Shown one piece after another: positions 10,793 to 21,345 of a stretch of DNA of 64,000 bases (position 1 is its first letter; each line of letters starts with the position of its first letter). Made by a program: the position numbers and the translations under genes. Under the pieces are notes generated by a model. The model was given only the letters and a program-made list of their open reading frames with translations, made no database searches and was not told the origin of the DNA. The DNA is from Prochlorococcus sp. AG-449-P16 (GTDB lineage: Bacteria > Cyanobacteriota > Cyanobacteriia > PCC-6307 > Cyanobiaceae), in NCBI GenBank assembly GCA_003212175.1, contig QCQN01000001.1, forward strand, positions 1 through 64,000, written 5' to 3'.

Positions 10793-12832
10793 ATGAATAA
10801 CTATAAGCTTCAAGCTCCTTATGAACCAAATGGAGATCAACCAAATGCTATCAAAAAATTAGTTAGAGGAGTAAATAGCGGAAAAGAGTTTCAGACTCTT
10901 TTAGGAGCTACTGGAACTGGTAAAACATTTACCATTGCGAATGTAATACAACAAACAGGAAGACCTGCGCTTGTATTAGCCCACAACAAAACGCTAGCTG
11001 CCCAGCTATGTAATGAATTAAGGGAATTTTTCCCAAAAAATGCTGTTGAGTACTTCATTTCTTACTATGATTATTATCAACCTGAAGCTTATGTACCAGT
11101 AAGCGATACGTATATAGCCAAAACTGCATCAATTAATGAAGAAATAGATATGCTTAGGCATTCTGCTACACGCTCATTATTTGAAAGAAAAGATGTAATT
11201 GTTGTAGCCTCAATAAGTTGTATTTATGGTCTTGGTATACCGAGTGAGTATTTAAAAGCTGCAGTTAAATTTGAAGTTGGAAAATTAATAAATTTACGTT
11301 CTTATTTGAGGTCTCTTGTTGAAAATCAATACACTAGAAATGACATTGAAATTACTAGAGGTAGATTCAGAATTAAAGGTGATGTTTTAGAAATCGGCCC
11401 AGCTTATGAAGATAGAATAATAAGAATCGAATTATTTGGTGAGGAAGTCGAGGCTATTAGATATGTTGACCCTACTACTGGAGAAATACTTGAAAGTTTA
11501 GAACAAGTTAGCGTTTACCCTGCGAAGCATTTTGTAACTCCAAAAGAGAGACTTGAGAGTGCAATAAGCGCAATTAGAAGTGAATTAAAAACTCAACTCG
11601 ATAAATTTACATACCAAGGAAAATTGTTAGAGGCTCAACGTCTAGAACAACGCACAAAATATGATTTAGAAATGCTTAAAGAGGTTGGTTATTGTAATGG
11701 AGTTGAGAATTATGCTCGTCATTTATCAGGCAGGGAGGAAGGTACACCGCCAGAATGCTTAATAGATTACTTTCCCAAAGATTGGTTGTTGGTAGTTGAT
11801 GAGAGTCATGTAACATGTCCTCAACTTCATGCGATGTACAACGGTGATCAATCTAGAAAAAAAGTTTTAATAGATCATGGCTTTAGATTGCCCAGTGCTG
11901 CAGATAATAGACCTTTAAAATGTGAAGAATTTTGGGAAAAATCAAAACAGACATTATTTATAAGTGCAACTCCCGGCCAATGGGAATTAGATCAATGTGA
12001 TGGTGAATTTATTGAGCAAGTTATTAGACCAACTGGGGTATTAGACCCTGTAATCGATGTAAGACCTAGTGAGGGTCAAATAGAGGATCTGTTATCGGAA
12101 ATAAGAATTAGAGCTGAAAAGAATCAAAGAGTGCTAGTGACAACACTTACTAAGAGAATGGCTGAAGATCTAACTGATTTTTTATCTGAAAATAAAGTAA
12201 GAGTTAGATATTTGCATTCTGAAATCCATTCAATTGAAAGAATTGAAATTATTCAAGACCTTAGAATAGGAGAATATGATGTTTTGGTAGGAGTTAATTT
12301 ATTGAGAGAGGGATTAGATCTTCCTGAAGTATCGTTAGTGGCCATTTTAGATGCTGATAAGGAAGGTTTTTTGAGGGCAGAAAGGTCACTGATTCAAACA
12401 ATAGGAAGAGCTGCTAGACATGTTGAAGGTGTTGCTTTGCTTTATGCAGATAACTTCACAGATTCAATGAAAAGGGCAATATCTGAAACTGATAGAAGAA
12501 GAACTATTCAAAAAAAATATAACGAGATCAATGGTATTACGCCAAAACCTGCAGGCAAAAAAATAGAAAATTCAATATTATCTTTTCTAGAACTTTCCAG
12601 AAAATTAGATAACGGTGGTTTATCTAAAGATTTAATAAATATAGTTAATAACAAAACTGACGCAATTCTCAATTCTAGCGATAATCAATGTTTGCTCGAA
12701 GAATTACCTAACTTAATAGAAAAGTTAGAAATTAAAATGAAAGACGCTGCAAAAGAGTTAAATTTTGAGGAAGCAGCGAATTTGAGGGATAGAATCAAAA
12801 AATTAAGACAAAAATTGGCAAGAAATAACTAA
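10793..12832 (+). CDS. uvrB: Excinuclease ABC subunit B (start set to ATG 10793; ORF track begins at TTG 10790)
   Basis: [32 protein letters not shown] motif at C-terminus. Confidence 0.98.
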   Translation: MNNYKLQAPYEPNGDQPNAIKKLVRGVNSGKEFQTLLGATGTGKTFTIANVIQQTGRPALVLAHNKTLAAQLCNELREFFPKNAVEYFISYYDYYQPEAYVPVSDTYIAKTASINEEIDMLRHSATRSLFERKDVIVVASISCIYGLGIPSEYLKAAVKFEVGKLINLRSYLRSLVENQYTRNDIEITRGRFRIKGDVLEIGPAYEDRIIRIELFGEEVEAIRYVDPTTGEILESLEQVSVYPAKHFVTPKERLESAISAIRSELKTQLDKFTYQGKLLEAQRLEQRTKYDLEMLKEVGYCNGVENYARHLSGREEGTPPECLIDYFPKDWLLVVDESHVTCPQLHAMYNGDQSRKKVLIDHGFRLPSAADNRPLKCEEFWEKSKQTLFISATPGQWELDQCDGEFIEQVIRPTGVLDPVIDVRPSEGQIEDLLSEIRIRAEKNQRVLVTTLTKRMAEDLTDFLSENKVRVRYLHSEIHSIERIEIIQDLRIGEYDVLVGVNLLREGLDLPEVSLVAILDADKEGFLRAERSLIQTIGRAARHVEGVALLYADNFTDSMKRAISETDRRRTIQKKYNEINGITPKPAGKKIENSILSFLELSRKLDNGGLSKDLINIVNNKTDAILNSSDNQCLLEELPNLIEKLEIKMKDAAKELNFEEAANLRDRIKKLRQKLARNN

Positions 12833-12839
12833 AAAGAAC

Positions 12840-14600
12840 TTATTTCTCTAATTCGAAATAATTGTGAATCGCGTTTACTGCTCTATCACAATCCTTTTCT
12901 AACACGATACAAGATGTTCTAATTTCACTCGTAGCTATCATTTCAATATTTATTTTTTCATTTGCGAGAGCTCTAAATATTTTTCCGGCTGTTCCAACAT
13001 TAAAAGGCATACCAGCACCAACTGCACTTACTTTTGCTATTGAAGGACCGTCTTCAATAAATGATCCTGGTAGTTTTTTAGTCAAATTATTAAATACTTT
13101 ATTTGCTTTTTCTCTATCTTGTTTGTTCATAGTAAAGCTTATGTCTTTGGTTTTAAGAGATCTTTCTCTTGCAGATTGAACAATTGTGTCAAATATTAAA
13201 TTATTCTCTGCAAGAGCTAAACATATTGATGCTGCTACACCTGGTTTATCAGGGAGCTTTCTAAAACTTACTTGAACCTGATTTTTATCTAGTGCAATTC
13301 CTCTAACCTCTGGTTGATCCTGCTTTTTGTATGTTGGGTTAACAAAAATTTGTGAGTCAGATAACTTGAATTTATCCCCAATGAATCTAATAGCTTTTGA
13401 AATATTATTTATCTCAACTATACAGCTCACTTTTATTTCGCTAGTTGCTATTAACCTTACATTGATATTGGCTTGAGATAGAGTGTCAAATAAATCAGCC
13501 GAAACACTAGGCCTTCCCATTATTCCTGCACCCTGAATACTTAATTTTGTCATATTAGTTTTAAACTCATATTCACCACCTAATTCATTTGTTATGAGCT
13601 TACATTGTTCAATTGATTTGGTTATCTCAATTTCATTTACTGTAAATGCAATATCGTTATTATTTCCATCATGGGTAGCTTGAATTATTAAATCAACATT
13701 AATGCCATCTTTAGACAAACTTTCAAAGATTTGAGCTGCGATTCCTGGTCTATCTGGAAGATTTGAAATATTAAAGACTGCCTGTTTTTCTAAAACCTCT
13801 AGACTGTTGACTGTCTTTGTTAGTTCTAGGCGGCCTCTTTTAAGTTTTAGTGGTTTAATTTGGCTATGTAAAAGAGTACCATTTGAATAGTTTTGACTTG
13901 ATTTTACATATAATTTGATTCCATAATTGCGAGCTATTTCTACCGCTCTTGGATGCAGCACTGAAGCTCCAACACTTGCTAGTTCTAGCATTTCTTCACA
14001 ACTTATATTATCTAGAAGTTTCGCATTAGGTACTATTCTTGGATCAGTGGTAAGTACTCCTGGCACATCAGTATATATTTCGCAAGTTTCTGCTCCAAGT
14101 GCAGTTGATAAAGCTACAGCTGAAGTATCTGAACCTCCTCTACCTAAAGTTGTTATTTCCATTGATCCAGTGTGACTAAGTGTTGAACCTTGAAATCCAG
14201 CGACCACTACCACATAGCCTTGTTCTATATAGCTTTTTATTCGATCTGTCTTGATATCGAGAATTCTTGCTTTACCATGAATTGATTCAGTTACGATTCC
14301 AACTTGACTTCCAGTCATGGAAAGTGCAGGTATGCCATGTTCATTTAATGACATAGCAAGAAGAGCAATAGTTATTTGCTCTCCTGTTGAGAGGAGCATA
14401 TCTAACTCTCTGCTATTTGGATTTTGACTTATTGAAGATGCTAAATTATTTAACTTATCTGTAGAGTCCCCCATTGCTGATACCACAACAACAATATCGT
14501 TCCCAGCTTCTTTGCTTTCACAAATACTTTGTGCAATAGCCTGAATTTTGTTTGTATCCCCTACCGAAGTTCCCCCAAATTTTTTGATTAGTAAAGCCAT
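12840..14600 (-). CDS. lysC: Aspartate kinase with repeated ACT domains
   Basis: MALLIKKFGGTSVG N-terminus, TTLGRGGSDTSAVAL; long repeated ACT-type C-terminal half. Confidence 0.95.
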   Translation of the reverse strand: MALLIKKFGGTSVGDTNKIQAIAQSICESKEAGNDIVVVVSAMGDSTDKLNNLASSISQNPNSRELDMLLSTGEQITIALLAMSLNEHGIPALSMTGSQVGIVTESIHGKARILDIKTDRIKSYIEQGYVVVVAGFQGSTLSHTGSMEITTLGRGGSDTSAVALSTALGAETCEIYTDVPGVLTTDPRIVPNAKLLDNISCEEMLELASVGASVLHPRAVEIARNYGIKLYVKSSQNYSNGTLLHSQIKPLKLKRGRLELTKTVNSLEVLEKQAVFNISNLPDRPGIAAQIFESLSKDGINVDLIIQATHDGNNNDIAFTVNEIEITKSIEQCKLITNELGGEYEFKTNMTKLSIQGAGIMGRPSVSADLFDTLSQANINVRLIATSEIKVSCIVEINNISKAIRFIGDKFKLSDSQIFVNPTYKKQDQPEVRGIALDKNQVQVSFRKLPDKPGVAASICLALAENNLIFDTIVQSARERSLKTKDISFTMNKQDREKANKVFNNLTKKLPGSFIEDGPSIAKVSAVGAGMPFNVGTAGKIFRALANEKINIEMIATSEIRTSCIVLEKDCDRAVNAIHNYFELEK

Positions 14601-14639
14601 ATCCAAATAATAATAAAAATTATCAAACTTAAAACTTCA

Positions 14640-15638
14640 TTAAACTAAGTTAACTAGATTTTCCGTGAAAACACTAATTGGATTATTTCCTTTTTTTAGT
14701 AAAAATTCAATATTTAATAATTTACTCATTAACTTAATTAAGAAATATGAGGAAGTATTATTAATTTTTTGTTTAATAAAAAAAATTCTTTTTGGATTTG
14801 ATATATTTGCAATTTTACAAATTTGTCCTAAATCATGCTCGCCGGAATAACCTATTAATTTAACAATAGTATGAGTCCTGACTTGAGAAATTAATCCTGC
14901 GTTTAGTCTTAAAGGTGGTTCCCCTTTTTGTATTAAGCGATATATTTCATGCAAACTTTTTGCAATATTTTTTTCTAAGAGATAATCTATTATTTTAAAA
15001 ATGTTTGATTGATGATCATTAAAGATTTTTTTTATATCGTCACTTTTTAAAATAAGTTTTTGGTTATTATTTTCAATTGAAGACAAATATATCTTTGCTT
15101 TTTCTAATTCGTTCAGCAACTTGTAACTATCATTGCCAACTGAATTAATTATTAATTCGGCTGATCCATTATCAAGTATTAAATTCATTTTTTTAGCAGC
15201 CGATTCTATGAATCTTTTTTGACCTTCATAATCCCAAATATCAGGGAGTGAAAATGATTTTTCAATGACTAAATTTTGTTTAATTAATTTTTGGATGAAT
15301 TTAGTACTTTTTAGCCTGGAATCAGGTTTTTTTATATTCTGTAAAATTAACAAGGTGTTGTTTGGGATATTTTGATAAATTTTTTGAAATTTATTTATTA
15401 GTACTTCATTTTTTACTGAAAATATTGGATTATTTTTTAAAATTATAATTCTCGACCCATCTCCAAATGGAGGTGTAAGGCTTTCATCAAATGCTCGAAG
15501 AACTTGATTATCTTCTTCACCATTAAAGTTGCTTACATTTATTTCTTGCCAGTCTTTAGATACTTTTTTCTCAATTAATTCCTGAATAAAGTTATTACAT
15601 GTATTTAAATCATTTCCCCATAATATTTTTATTGGCAT
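14640..15638 (-). CDS. holA: DNA polymerase III subunit delta
   Basis: HolA-like length and pattern (ILWGNDLN..., GEPPLRLNAGLISQVRTHTIVK). Confidence 0.8.
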   Translation of the reverse strand: MPIKILWGNDLNTCNNFIQELIEKKVSKDWQEINVSNFNGEEDNQVLRAFDESLTPPFGDGSRIIILKNNPIFSVKNEVLINKFQKIYQNIPNNTLLILQNIKKPDSRLKSTKFIQKLIKQNLVIEKSFSLPDIWDYEGQKRFIESAAKKMNLILDNGSAELIINSVGNDSYKLLNELEKAKIYLSSIENNNQKLILKSDDIKKIFNDHQSNIFKIIDYLLEKNIAKSLHEIYRLIQKGEPPLRLNAGLISQVRTHTIVKLIGYSGEHDLGQICKIANISNPKRIFFIKQKINNTSSYFLIKLMSKLLNIEFLLKKGNNPISVFTENLVNLV

Positions 15639-15696
15639 ATTGTTTTAAGAAAAAGCTTATTATAATTATGCTTAATTTTGAGTTAAATAGAATTTA

Positions 15697-16323
15697 ATGA
15701 TAAAAGATCATCCTATTTTTTTAGAGAGTATTAGATTCATTAGATCTAAGTTAACTAAAAATAAATTTAATTATTTAGAAAATAAAGTTTTAGAAAGATT
15801 GATCCATACTTCAGGTGATTTTAATATTCAGAAACTTTTAGAGTTTAGTGATGGTGCATGTGAAAACGCTATCAAATCATTAAGAGAAGGTGCACCAATA
15901 TTAACCGATACTGATATGGCAGCAGCAGCTATACAATCTATGGCTGAAAATACAAATGGAAATAAAGTATACTCATCAAAGAAATGGTTAGATGATAATG
16001 TTTCATCAAATTTAACTAAAACTGCATATGGGATTGAAAAAGGATGGCTTGAATTGTCACAAAAAAATCTTAAAAATCAATCCCCAATCGTTGTTATCGG
16101 AAGTTCTCCAACAGCCTTGGTAAATTTAATTGATATTTTAAAAAATTCAAAGGGCATACCTAGTTTAATCGTAGGAATGCCAGTTGGATTTATTGGGGTT
16201 AAGCAAAGTAAAAAAAAATTACTTGATACAAATTATCCAAATATTGTAATTAATTCGACTAGGGGTGGAGCAGCAATGGCAGCAGCAGCCGTTAATGCAT
16301 TACTTAGAGAGTCAATTTATTAG
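15697..16323 (+). CDS. cobH: Precorrin-8X methylmutase
   Basis: [26 protein letters not shown] motifs of CobH/CbiC. Confidence 0.93.
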   Translation: MIKDHPIFLESIRFIRSKLTKNKFNYLENKVLERLIHTSGDFNIQKLLEFSDGACENAIKSLREGAPILTDTDMAAAAIQSMAENTNGNKVYSSKKWLDDNVSSNLTKTAYGIEKGWLELSQKNLKNQSPIVVIGSSPTALVNLIDILKNSKGIPSLIVGMPVGFIGVKQSKKKLLDTNYPNIVINSTRGGAAMAAAAVNALLRESIY

Positions 16324-19064
16324 ACCTTTATTTGAGTATTAAAATTATTTTTCTTTTCCAAATAATTTAGAACTAAGTTTGCTTGATCTATAACTGTTGA
16401 AGGAACTCCTGCTAGTTTAGCAGCCTCTATTCCGTAACTTTTAGTAGAACCTCCTTTTTTAATTTTGTGACAAAAAAGTAGATGCCCATTTTTTTGTTCA
16501 ACTAAAACTTGAAAATTTTCTACGTTCTCATTTGAATTTTTAAGATAATTAAGTTCATGATAGTGTGTGGCAAAAATGGTATTACATTGAATTTCTTTCG
16601 CTAGATAATCACTTATTGACCATGCTAAAGAAAGTCCATCAAAGGTTGAAGTACCTCTACCTATTTCATCAAGTAATACTAGGGAGTTTGATGTTGCTTG
16701 ATTTAAAATTGATGCAGTTTCAGACATCTCAACCATAAAAGTGGATTGTCCAGATGACTGGTCATCAACTGCGCCAATCCTTGTAAAAATTCTGTCTGCA
16801 ATTTTTATTTCTGCTTTATCAGCAGGAATAAAACTACCGATCTGCGCCAATATTTGTATTAATCCAATTTGCCTAATGTAGCAACTCTTCCCACTTGCAT
16901 TTGGACCAGTTAATATTAATAATTTTTGGTTTTTATCAAACAACAAATCATTTGAAATAAAACTTTTTTCACTTAGTAATTGCTCAACAATTGGATTTCT
17001 TCCTGCAATAATTTTTGTATTTTTTTCATTTTTGGAATCATGAATAGCCCAAAGCTTAGGCTTTATAAAATTATTTTCTAGTGATGCAATTGCTAACCCG
17101 AGTAGAGCATCTAAACTAGCAATTGATTTTGAGATGGATCTAATTTTTTGAGTTTTTGCAGCAACTAAATTCCTAATTTCGCAGAAAATTTCATATTCTT
17201 TTGACGCTGCGCGATTTTTAACTTGAAATATCTTATTCTCCTTATTCTTAATATCTGTCGTAACGTATCTTTCTTCGTTAGTAAGAGTTTGTCTTTTAAT
17301 CCAATGACTTGGTGCTAGATTAACCTTTGATTTGTTAATTGAAATATAATATCCAAAGTTTTTATGGAATTGGATTTTTAAATTTGATATTTTACTGACT
17401 TTTCTTTCTTTAAGTTCCTCTTTTTTTAACCACTCTGAGTAATCGTCCATAACATTTCTCAAGCCATCAAGTAAGTTATTAACACCATCATGAATCAAGC
17501 CACCTTCACTAGTATTTAAAGGAGGATTTTCTACTAGTTTGAAACTTATCTGTTCTGATAATTCTAAAAGGTCTTTTTCAACATATTTTAATTGGTTTAA
17601 CCATTGTGGGAGCTCATACTTAAATAGGTCAACAACTGATTTTAATCTAGGTAATTTTTTAAGACCCTCTGAAATTGCAATTAAATCCCGAGGACTTGCA
17701 TGACCTGCACATGCTCTACCTGCAAGTCTTTCTAGATCGCCCATTGCTCTAAGTATATTTTGAGTTTCCAGTCTTAAATTTTTTGATTCTAAGAAATTTG
17801 AAATTACATTTTGCCTTTTATAAATCTCATCAATATTTAATAATGGAGAATCAACCCATCTCCTTAAACATCTTGCTCCCATTGATGTATATGTCCTATC
17901 TATACTCCAAAGTAGTGACCCAAAATAATTATTTTCTCTTTGAGTACTTTTAATTTCTAAATTTTTTTGAGTTTGATAATCAATAATTAAATGATCTCTT
18001 GGGAATTCAACCTGAGGAAAATCTAAAGAAATTTTTAGAGAGGATTCACTATTTGAATTTGCAGGATTAATTTTTTCTAAATAACTAAATAACCCTCCAA
18101 GAGACTTAGTCGCATTTTTTAAACTTTTTAGCCCTAGACCTTCTAAACTTGAAATTTTAAAATAATTTTTTATAGTAGAAGTCGCTTCATTAATCCCAAA
18201 AAAAGTCTCTTGAGTAACGGTATAATTTATCTTATTATTTTGTCTTTCTAATAAACATTTTTCTTCATTGCTTCCTACTATTACTTCTGATGAATCTAAT
18301 TTAACAATAGCGTCAAAGAGTTTTGAAAGGTCTTTACCCTCATTTGTTAGTAATTCTCCAGTACTGACATCCGCTCTCGAAACGCCCCATTCACAAATAT
18401 TGTCATTGTTGTTTTTGGATAAATAAATTGAGGTAATCCAGTTATTCTTTTTTGCTACTAACATTCCTTCTTCTATTACAGTCCCAGGAGTAATAATTCG
18501 TGTTATTCCTCTTTTGATAGGTGTTCCATAATTTCCTGAACTCTTTTCTAACTGGTCACAAATAACAACTGAATAATTTTTTTTAATTAATTCAGAGCAG
18601 TATCTTTCTGAAGCATGATGCGGTACGCCAGCCATAGGAATCTTACCAATTTCCTTACCAGCGTCTTTACTAGTTAATGTTATCTCCAGAAGATTGGATA
18701 TAAGAACTGCATCTTCAAAAAAACATTCAAAAAAGTCACCTAATCTATACAACAATAATCTATTTTTGTTTTCTTCTTTTAGTTGGACATAGTGTCTAAG
18801 AATGGGAGTTAATTTTTGTTTATCGACTGTTTTATAACTATAGGATTTCTCATTGATACAATCACTATTTTTTTTATCATTAAATTTGTTTTTAAATTCT
18901 TTGATAAAGTTTGTAGCTTTTTTTCTTTTTCTTGGCCTTTTTATTGAATCTTTTTTTAAATTTTCAGATGATAAATCCTCAGAAATATGATTTGTATTAT
19001 GAGGAATCTTATTCTCACTTTTTACTATAAATAAACTTTGTTGTATAAGTTTTTCCTCTTGCAT
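16320..19064 (-). CDS. mutS: DNA mismatch repair protein MutS
   Basis: [50 protein letters not shown]. Confidence 0.97.
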   Translation of the reverse strand: MQEEKLIQQSLFIVKSENKIPHNTNHISEDLSSENLKKDSIKRPRKRKKATNFIKEFKNKFNDKKNSDCINEKSYSYKTVDKQKLTPILRHYVQLKEENKNRLLLYRLGDFFECFFEDAVLISNLLEITLTSKDAGKEIGKIPMAGVPHHASERYCSELIKKNYSVVICDQLEKSSGNYGTPIKRGITRIITPGTVIEEGMLVAKKNNWITSIYLSKNNNDNICEWGVSRADVSTGELLTNEGKDLSKLFDAIVKLDSSEVIVGSNEEKCLLERQNNKINYTVTQETFFGINEATSTIKNYFKISSLEGLGLKSLKNATKSLGGLFSYLEKINPANSNSESSLKISLDFPQVEFPRDHLIIDYQTQKNLEIKSTQRENNYFGSLLWSIDRTYTSMGARCLRRWVDSPLLNIDEIYKRQNVISNFLESKNLRLETQNILRAMGDLERLAGRACAGHASPRDLIAISEGLKKLPRLKSVVDLFKYELPQWLNQLKYVEKDLLELSEQISFKLVENPPLNTSEGGLIHDGVNNLLDGLRNVMDDYSEWLKKEELKERKVSKISNLKIQFHKNFGYYISINKSKVNLAPSHWIKRQTLTNEERYVTTDIKNKENKIFQVKNRAASKEYEIFCEIRNLVAAKTQKIRSISKSIASLDALLGLAIASLENNFIKPKLWAIHDSKNEKNTKIIAGRNPIVEQLLSEKSFISNDLLFDKNQKLLILTGPNASGKSCYIRQIGLIQILAQIGSFIPADKAEIKIADRIFTRIGAVDDQSSGQSTFMVEMSETASILNQATSNSLVLLDEIGRGTSTFDGLSLAWSISDYLAKEIQCNTIFATHYHELNYLKNSNENVENFQVLVEQKNGHLLFCHKIKKGGSTKSYGIEAAKLAGVPSTVIDQANLVLNYLEKKNNFNTQIKV

Positions 19065-19179
19065 ATTTATGAATGACTTAAATAGATATTAGAGAGTTTT
19101 TTATCTTTTGCATTTTATAACTCGCTAAAAGTATGTAAATTTTCTCTAAAAAAAATCATTTTCATGAGATTATGGTATT

Positions 19180-19185
19180 TATAAT
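19180..19185 (+). promoter_or_regulatory. Candidate -10 element (TATAAT) for psbZ
   Basis: Exact TATAAT about 21 nt upstream of the psbZ ATG. Confidence 0.4.
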
Positions 19186-19206
19186 GTTTTCAATTCAATC
19201 AGTATC

Positions 19207-19404
19207 ATGCAGGCAGTTAACTTTTTCTTTGTAAATGCTCTTTTATTTGCTTCTTTAATAGCAGTGGTTGGAGTTCCAGTTTTATATGTAACTCAACCTT
19301 CTACAGAAGATGGTCAAAGGGAGAGTAGAAGGAAAATATATTCTATTGCTGCCGTTTGGGTGGTTCTAGTTTTTGTTACAGGTATTGTTTCTTCATTAGT
19401 TTGA
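19207..19404 (+). CDS. psbZ: Photosystem II protein PsbZ (Ycf9)
   Basis: 65 aa, two TM segments, VPVLYVTQPSTEDGQRESRRKI signature. Confidence 0.9.
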   Translation: MQAVNFFFVNALLFASLIAVVGVPVLYVTQPSTEDGQRESRRKIYSIAAVWVVLVFVTGIVSSLV

Positions 19405-19453
19405 ACTTAATCCCTTTTCATGAGAGTCTAGTTATATTCCTAAGAAAAATTTA

Positions 19454-19930
19454 ATGACTATCTTTGAGGGTTCTTTTACAAACGCCTCTGGCATGAGGGT
19501 TGGTATTGTAGTTGCAAGATTTAATGATTTGATTACTAGTAAAATATTATCTGGTTGTCTTGATTGTTTGAAAAGGCATGGAATAGATACCTCAGCAACA
19601 AGTTCACAACTTGATGTAGTTTGGGTTCCTGGATCTTTTGAATTGCCAATTGCAGCTAAGAAACTTTTAGCAAAATCTAGTTACGATGTGGTTATTGCTT
19701 TAGGTGCAGTGATTCGAGGTGAAACTTCACATTATGATGTTGTAATAGCTGAGTCAAGTAAGGGGGTTTCAAAAGTCTCTTATGATTACAATGTTCCTAT
19801 CATTTTCGGGGTTTTAACAACTGATACTATGCAACAAGCCCTAGAAAGAGCTGGTATAAAAAATAATTTTGGTTGGAACTATGCTCTTCAAGCAATTGAG
19901 ATGGGATCTTTAGTTAAAAAATTAAATTAG
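19454..19930 (+). CDS. ribH: 6,7-dimethyl-8-ribityllumazine synthase
   Basis: [33 protein letters not shown] motifs. Confidence 0.97.
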   Translation: MTIFEGSFTNASGMRVGIVVARFNDLITSKILSGCLDCLKRHGIDTSATSSQLDVVWVPGSFELPIAAKKLLAKSSYDVVIALGAVIRGETSHYDVVIAESSKGVSKVSYDYNVPIIFGVLTTDTMQQALERAGIKNNFGWNYALQAIEMGSLVKKLN

Positions 19931-19991
19931 TTTTAAAAAAAAAATAAGTTTTTCCATTTTTGCAACCTTCTTTAGGATAAGATAAACATGT

Positions 19992-20063
19992 GCGGATGTA
20001 GCTCAGTGGTAGAGCATCTCCTTGCCAAGGAGAATGTCGAGAGTTCGAATCTCTTCATCCGCT
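19992..20063 (+). tRNA. tRNA-Gly (anticodon GCC)
   Basis: Full cloverleaf: GCGGATG/CATCCGC acceptor, TCTCC-TTGCCAA-GGAGA anticodon arm, GAGAG-TTCGAAT-CTCTT T arm. Confidence 0.97.
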
Positions 20064-20208
20064 TATTTAAATTTTATTTTTTATTTAAAGAATAATTAAC
20101 GAAAAATATCTAAGAATTAGCAAAAGATTTATTAGGGCTTAAAAATTCAAAAATTTCTTTTTTTGAAAATATTTTTTATAAAATAGTTATTACTATTATT
20201 GTTTTCTG

Positions 20209-20640
20209 ATGTCTCAGTCCATTTCTATAGAGGATCTAAAATCACTATTTACCAAACCCTATGGTGAAGATGCTCCGACAAAACAAAAATGGGCTCAATT
20301 TTATGATCAGAATGTTAAGTTTATTGATCCAACTCAGGAAAAAAAGGGATTAGATTCTTATGTAGAGGCGCAAGAAAAACTCGTTAAAAGATGCGATGAT
20401 GTTTATTTAGAAACTCATGCAATATCAATTACTGGAAATTGTGGATTTGTGGAATGGACAATGGGTTTAAAAATAATGGGTAAAGAATTTTTATATCCAG
20501 GTACAACACGTTTAATATTTTCAGAAGATGGTTTGATTAAAGAACATAGAGATTACTTTGATTTTTGTGGTCCTACATTTGGTCCTGTTCCAATTTTAGG
20601 CTCATTTATTAGGTGGATCTATTCAATATTTGTGGCTTGA
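20209..20640 (+). CDS. SnoaL/NTF2-like domain protein
   Basis: WAQFYDQNVKFIDP..., small cone-like fold pattern, HRDYFDF. Confidence 0.6.
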   Translation: MSQSISIEDLKSLFTKPYGEDAPTKQKWAQFYDQNVKFIDPTQEKKGLDSYVEAQEKLVKRCDDVYLETHAISITGNCGFVEWTMGLKIMGKEFLYPGTTRLIFSEDGLIKEHRDYFDFCGPTFGPVPILGSFIRWIYSIFVA

Positions 20641-20675
20641 TCATAAGAAAAATTCTTATTATTTATTTTCAAAAT

Positions 20676-20705
20676 TAAATAAAGCTTTTTGAAGCTTTTA
20701 TTTTA
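20676..20705. terminator. Candidate bidirectional terminator between convergent genes
   Basis: Inverted repeat AAATAAAGCTT..AAGCTTTTATTT (one bulge) with A/T flanks between convergent ORFs. Confidence 0.5.
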
Positions 20706-20714
20706 GATAAGATT

Positions 20715-21170
20715 CTAAATTTCCCTAATTAACAAATCCTGTGAAATAACCTCCTTAAAATCTACTTGAGAATAAAATAATTTTTTGTTTGTAGTCATTA
20801 AATATATTTTTTTGGTGTTCTTAATCTTTTTTGAATCTAAAAGTGTTTTTACTATCATTTTCCCATGCCCTTTACCTTGATGGCTTTGATGAATAACCAC
20901 GTCCCATAAAACTCCTCTAAACACCTCATCAGACAATGCCCTGCCAAAACCAACTATTTCATCTTGAAACCAAATGCTTACAATGACATCACTATTGGCT
21001 AGACATTTTTTTAGGTCTTTAATTGATCTATCTTTAGCCCAGAAAGCATTATTGTTTAAAAATGTTTGTAGCTTTAATAATCCATTGATAGGCCTTAAAT
21101 TGGGACCTAACCCAAACAACCTTAATCCAAGTGCTCCTTTGGAATGTTTAATTAAAAATACTTTCTTCAT
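20715..21170 (-). CDS. GNAT family N-acetyltransferase
   Basis: Acetyl-CoA loop-like HQSHQGKGHGKMIV followed by GNAT C-terminal strand. Confidence 0.8.
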   Translation of the reverse strand: MKKVFLIKHSKGALGLRLFGLGPNLRPINGLLKLQTFLNNNAFWAKDRSIKDLKKCLANSDVIVSIWFQDEIVGFGRALSDEVFRGVLWDVVIHQSHQGKGHGKMIVKTLLDSKKIKNTKKIYLMTTNKKLFYSQVDFKEVISQDLLIREI

Positions 21171-21345
21171 TAATTTTGGAATTCTAGAGCTTTCAAGAAT
21201 TTAATACTTTCTATGAAAATCTTGATTAATTACCCTAATAAATAACTTCAAAAAAAATAAAGAGATAGGGTAAATACTTATTTAGTTGTAACGCACTAAT
21301 TTATAATGAATGCAATAAAATAGTTTTTTAGAGGAAAAAACAATT

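Noticed and set aside
19931-19960. A10 tract after ribH considered as a slippage site
   Set aside because: It is downstream of the ribH stop codon and outside any coding frame, so slippage would have no coding consequence.
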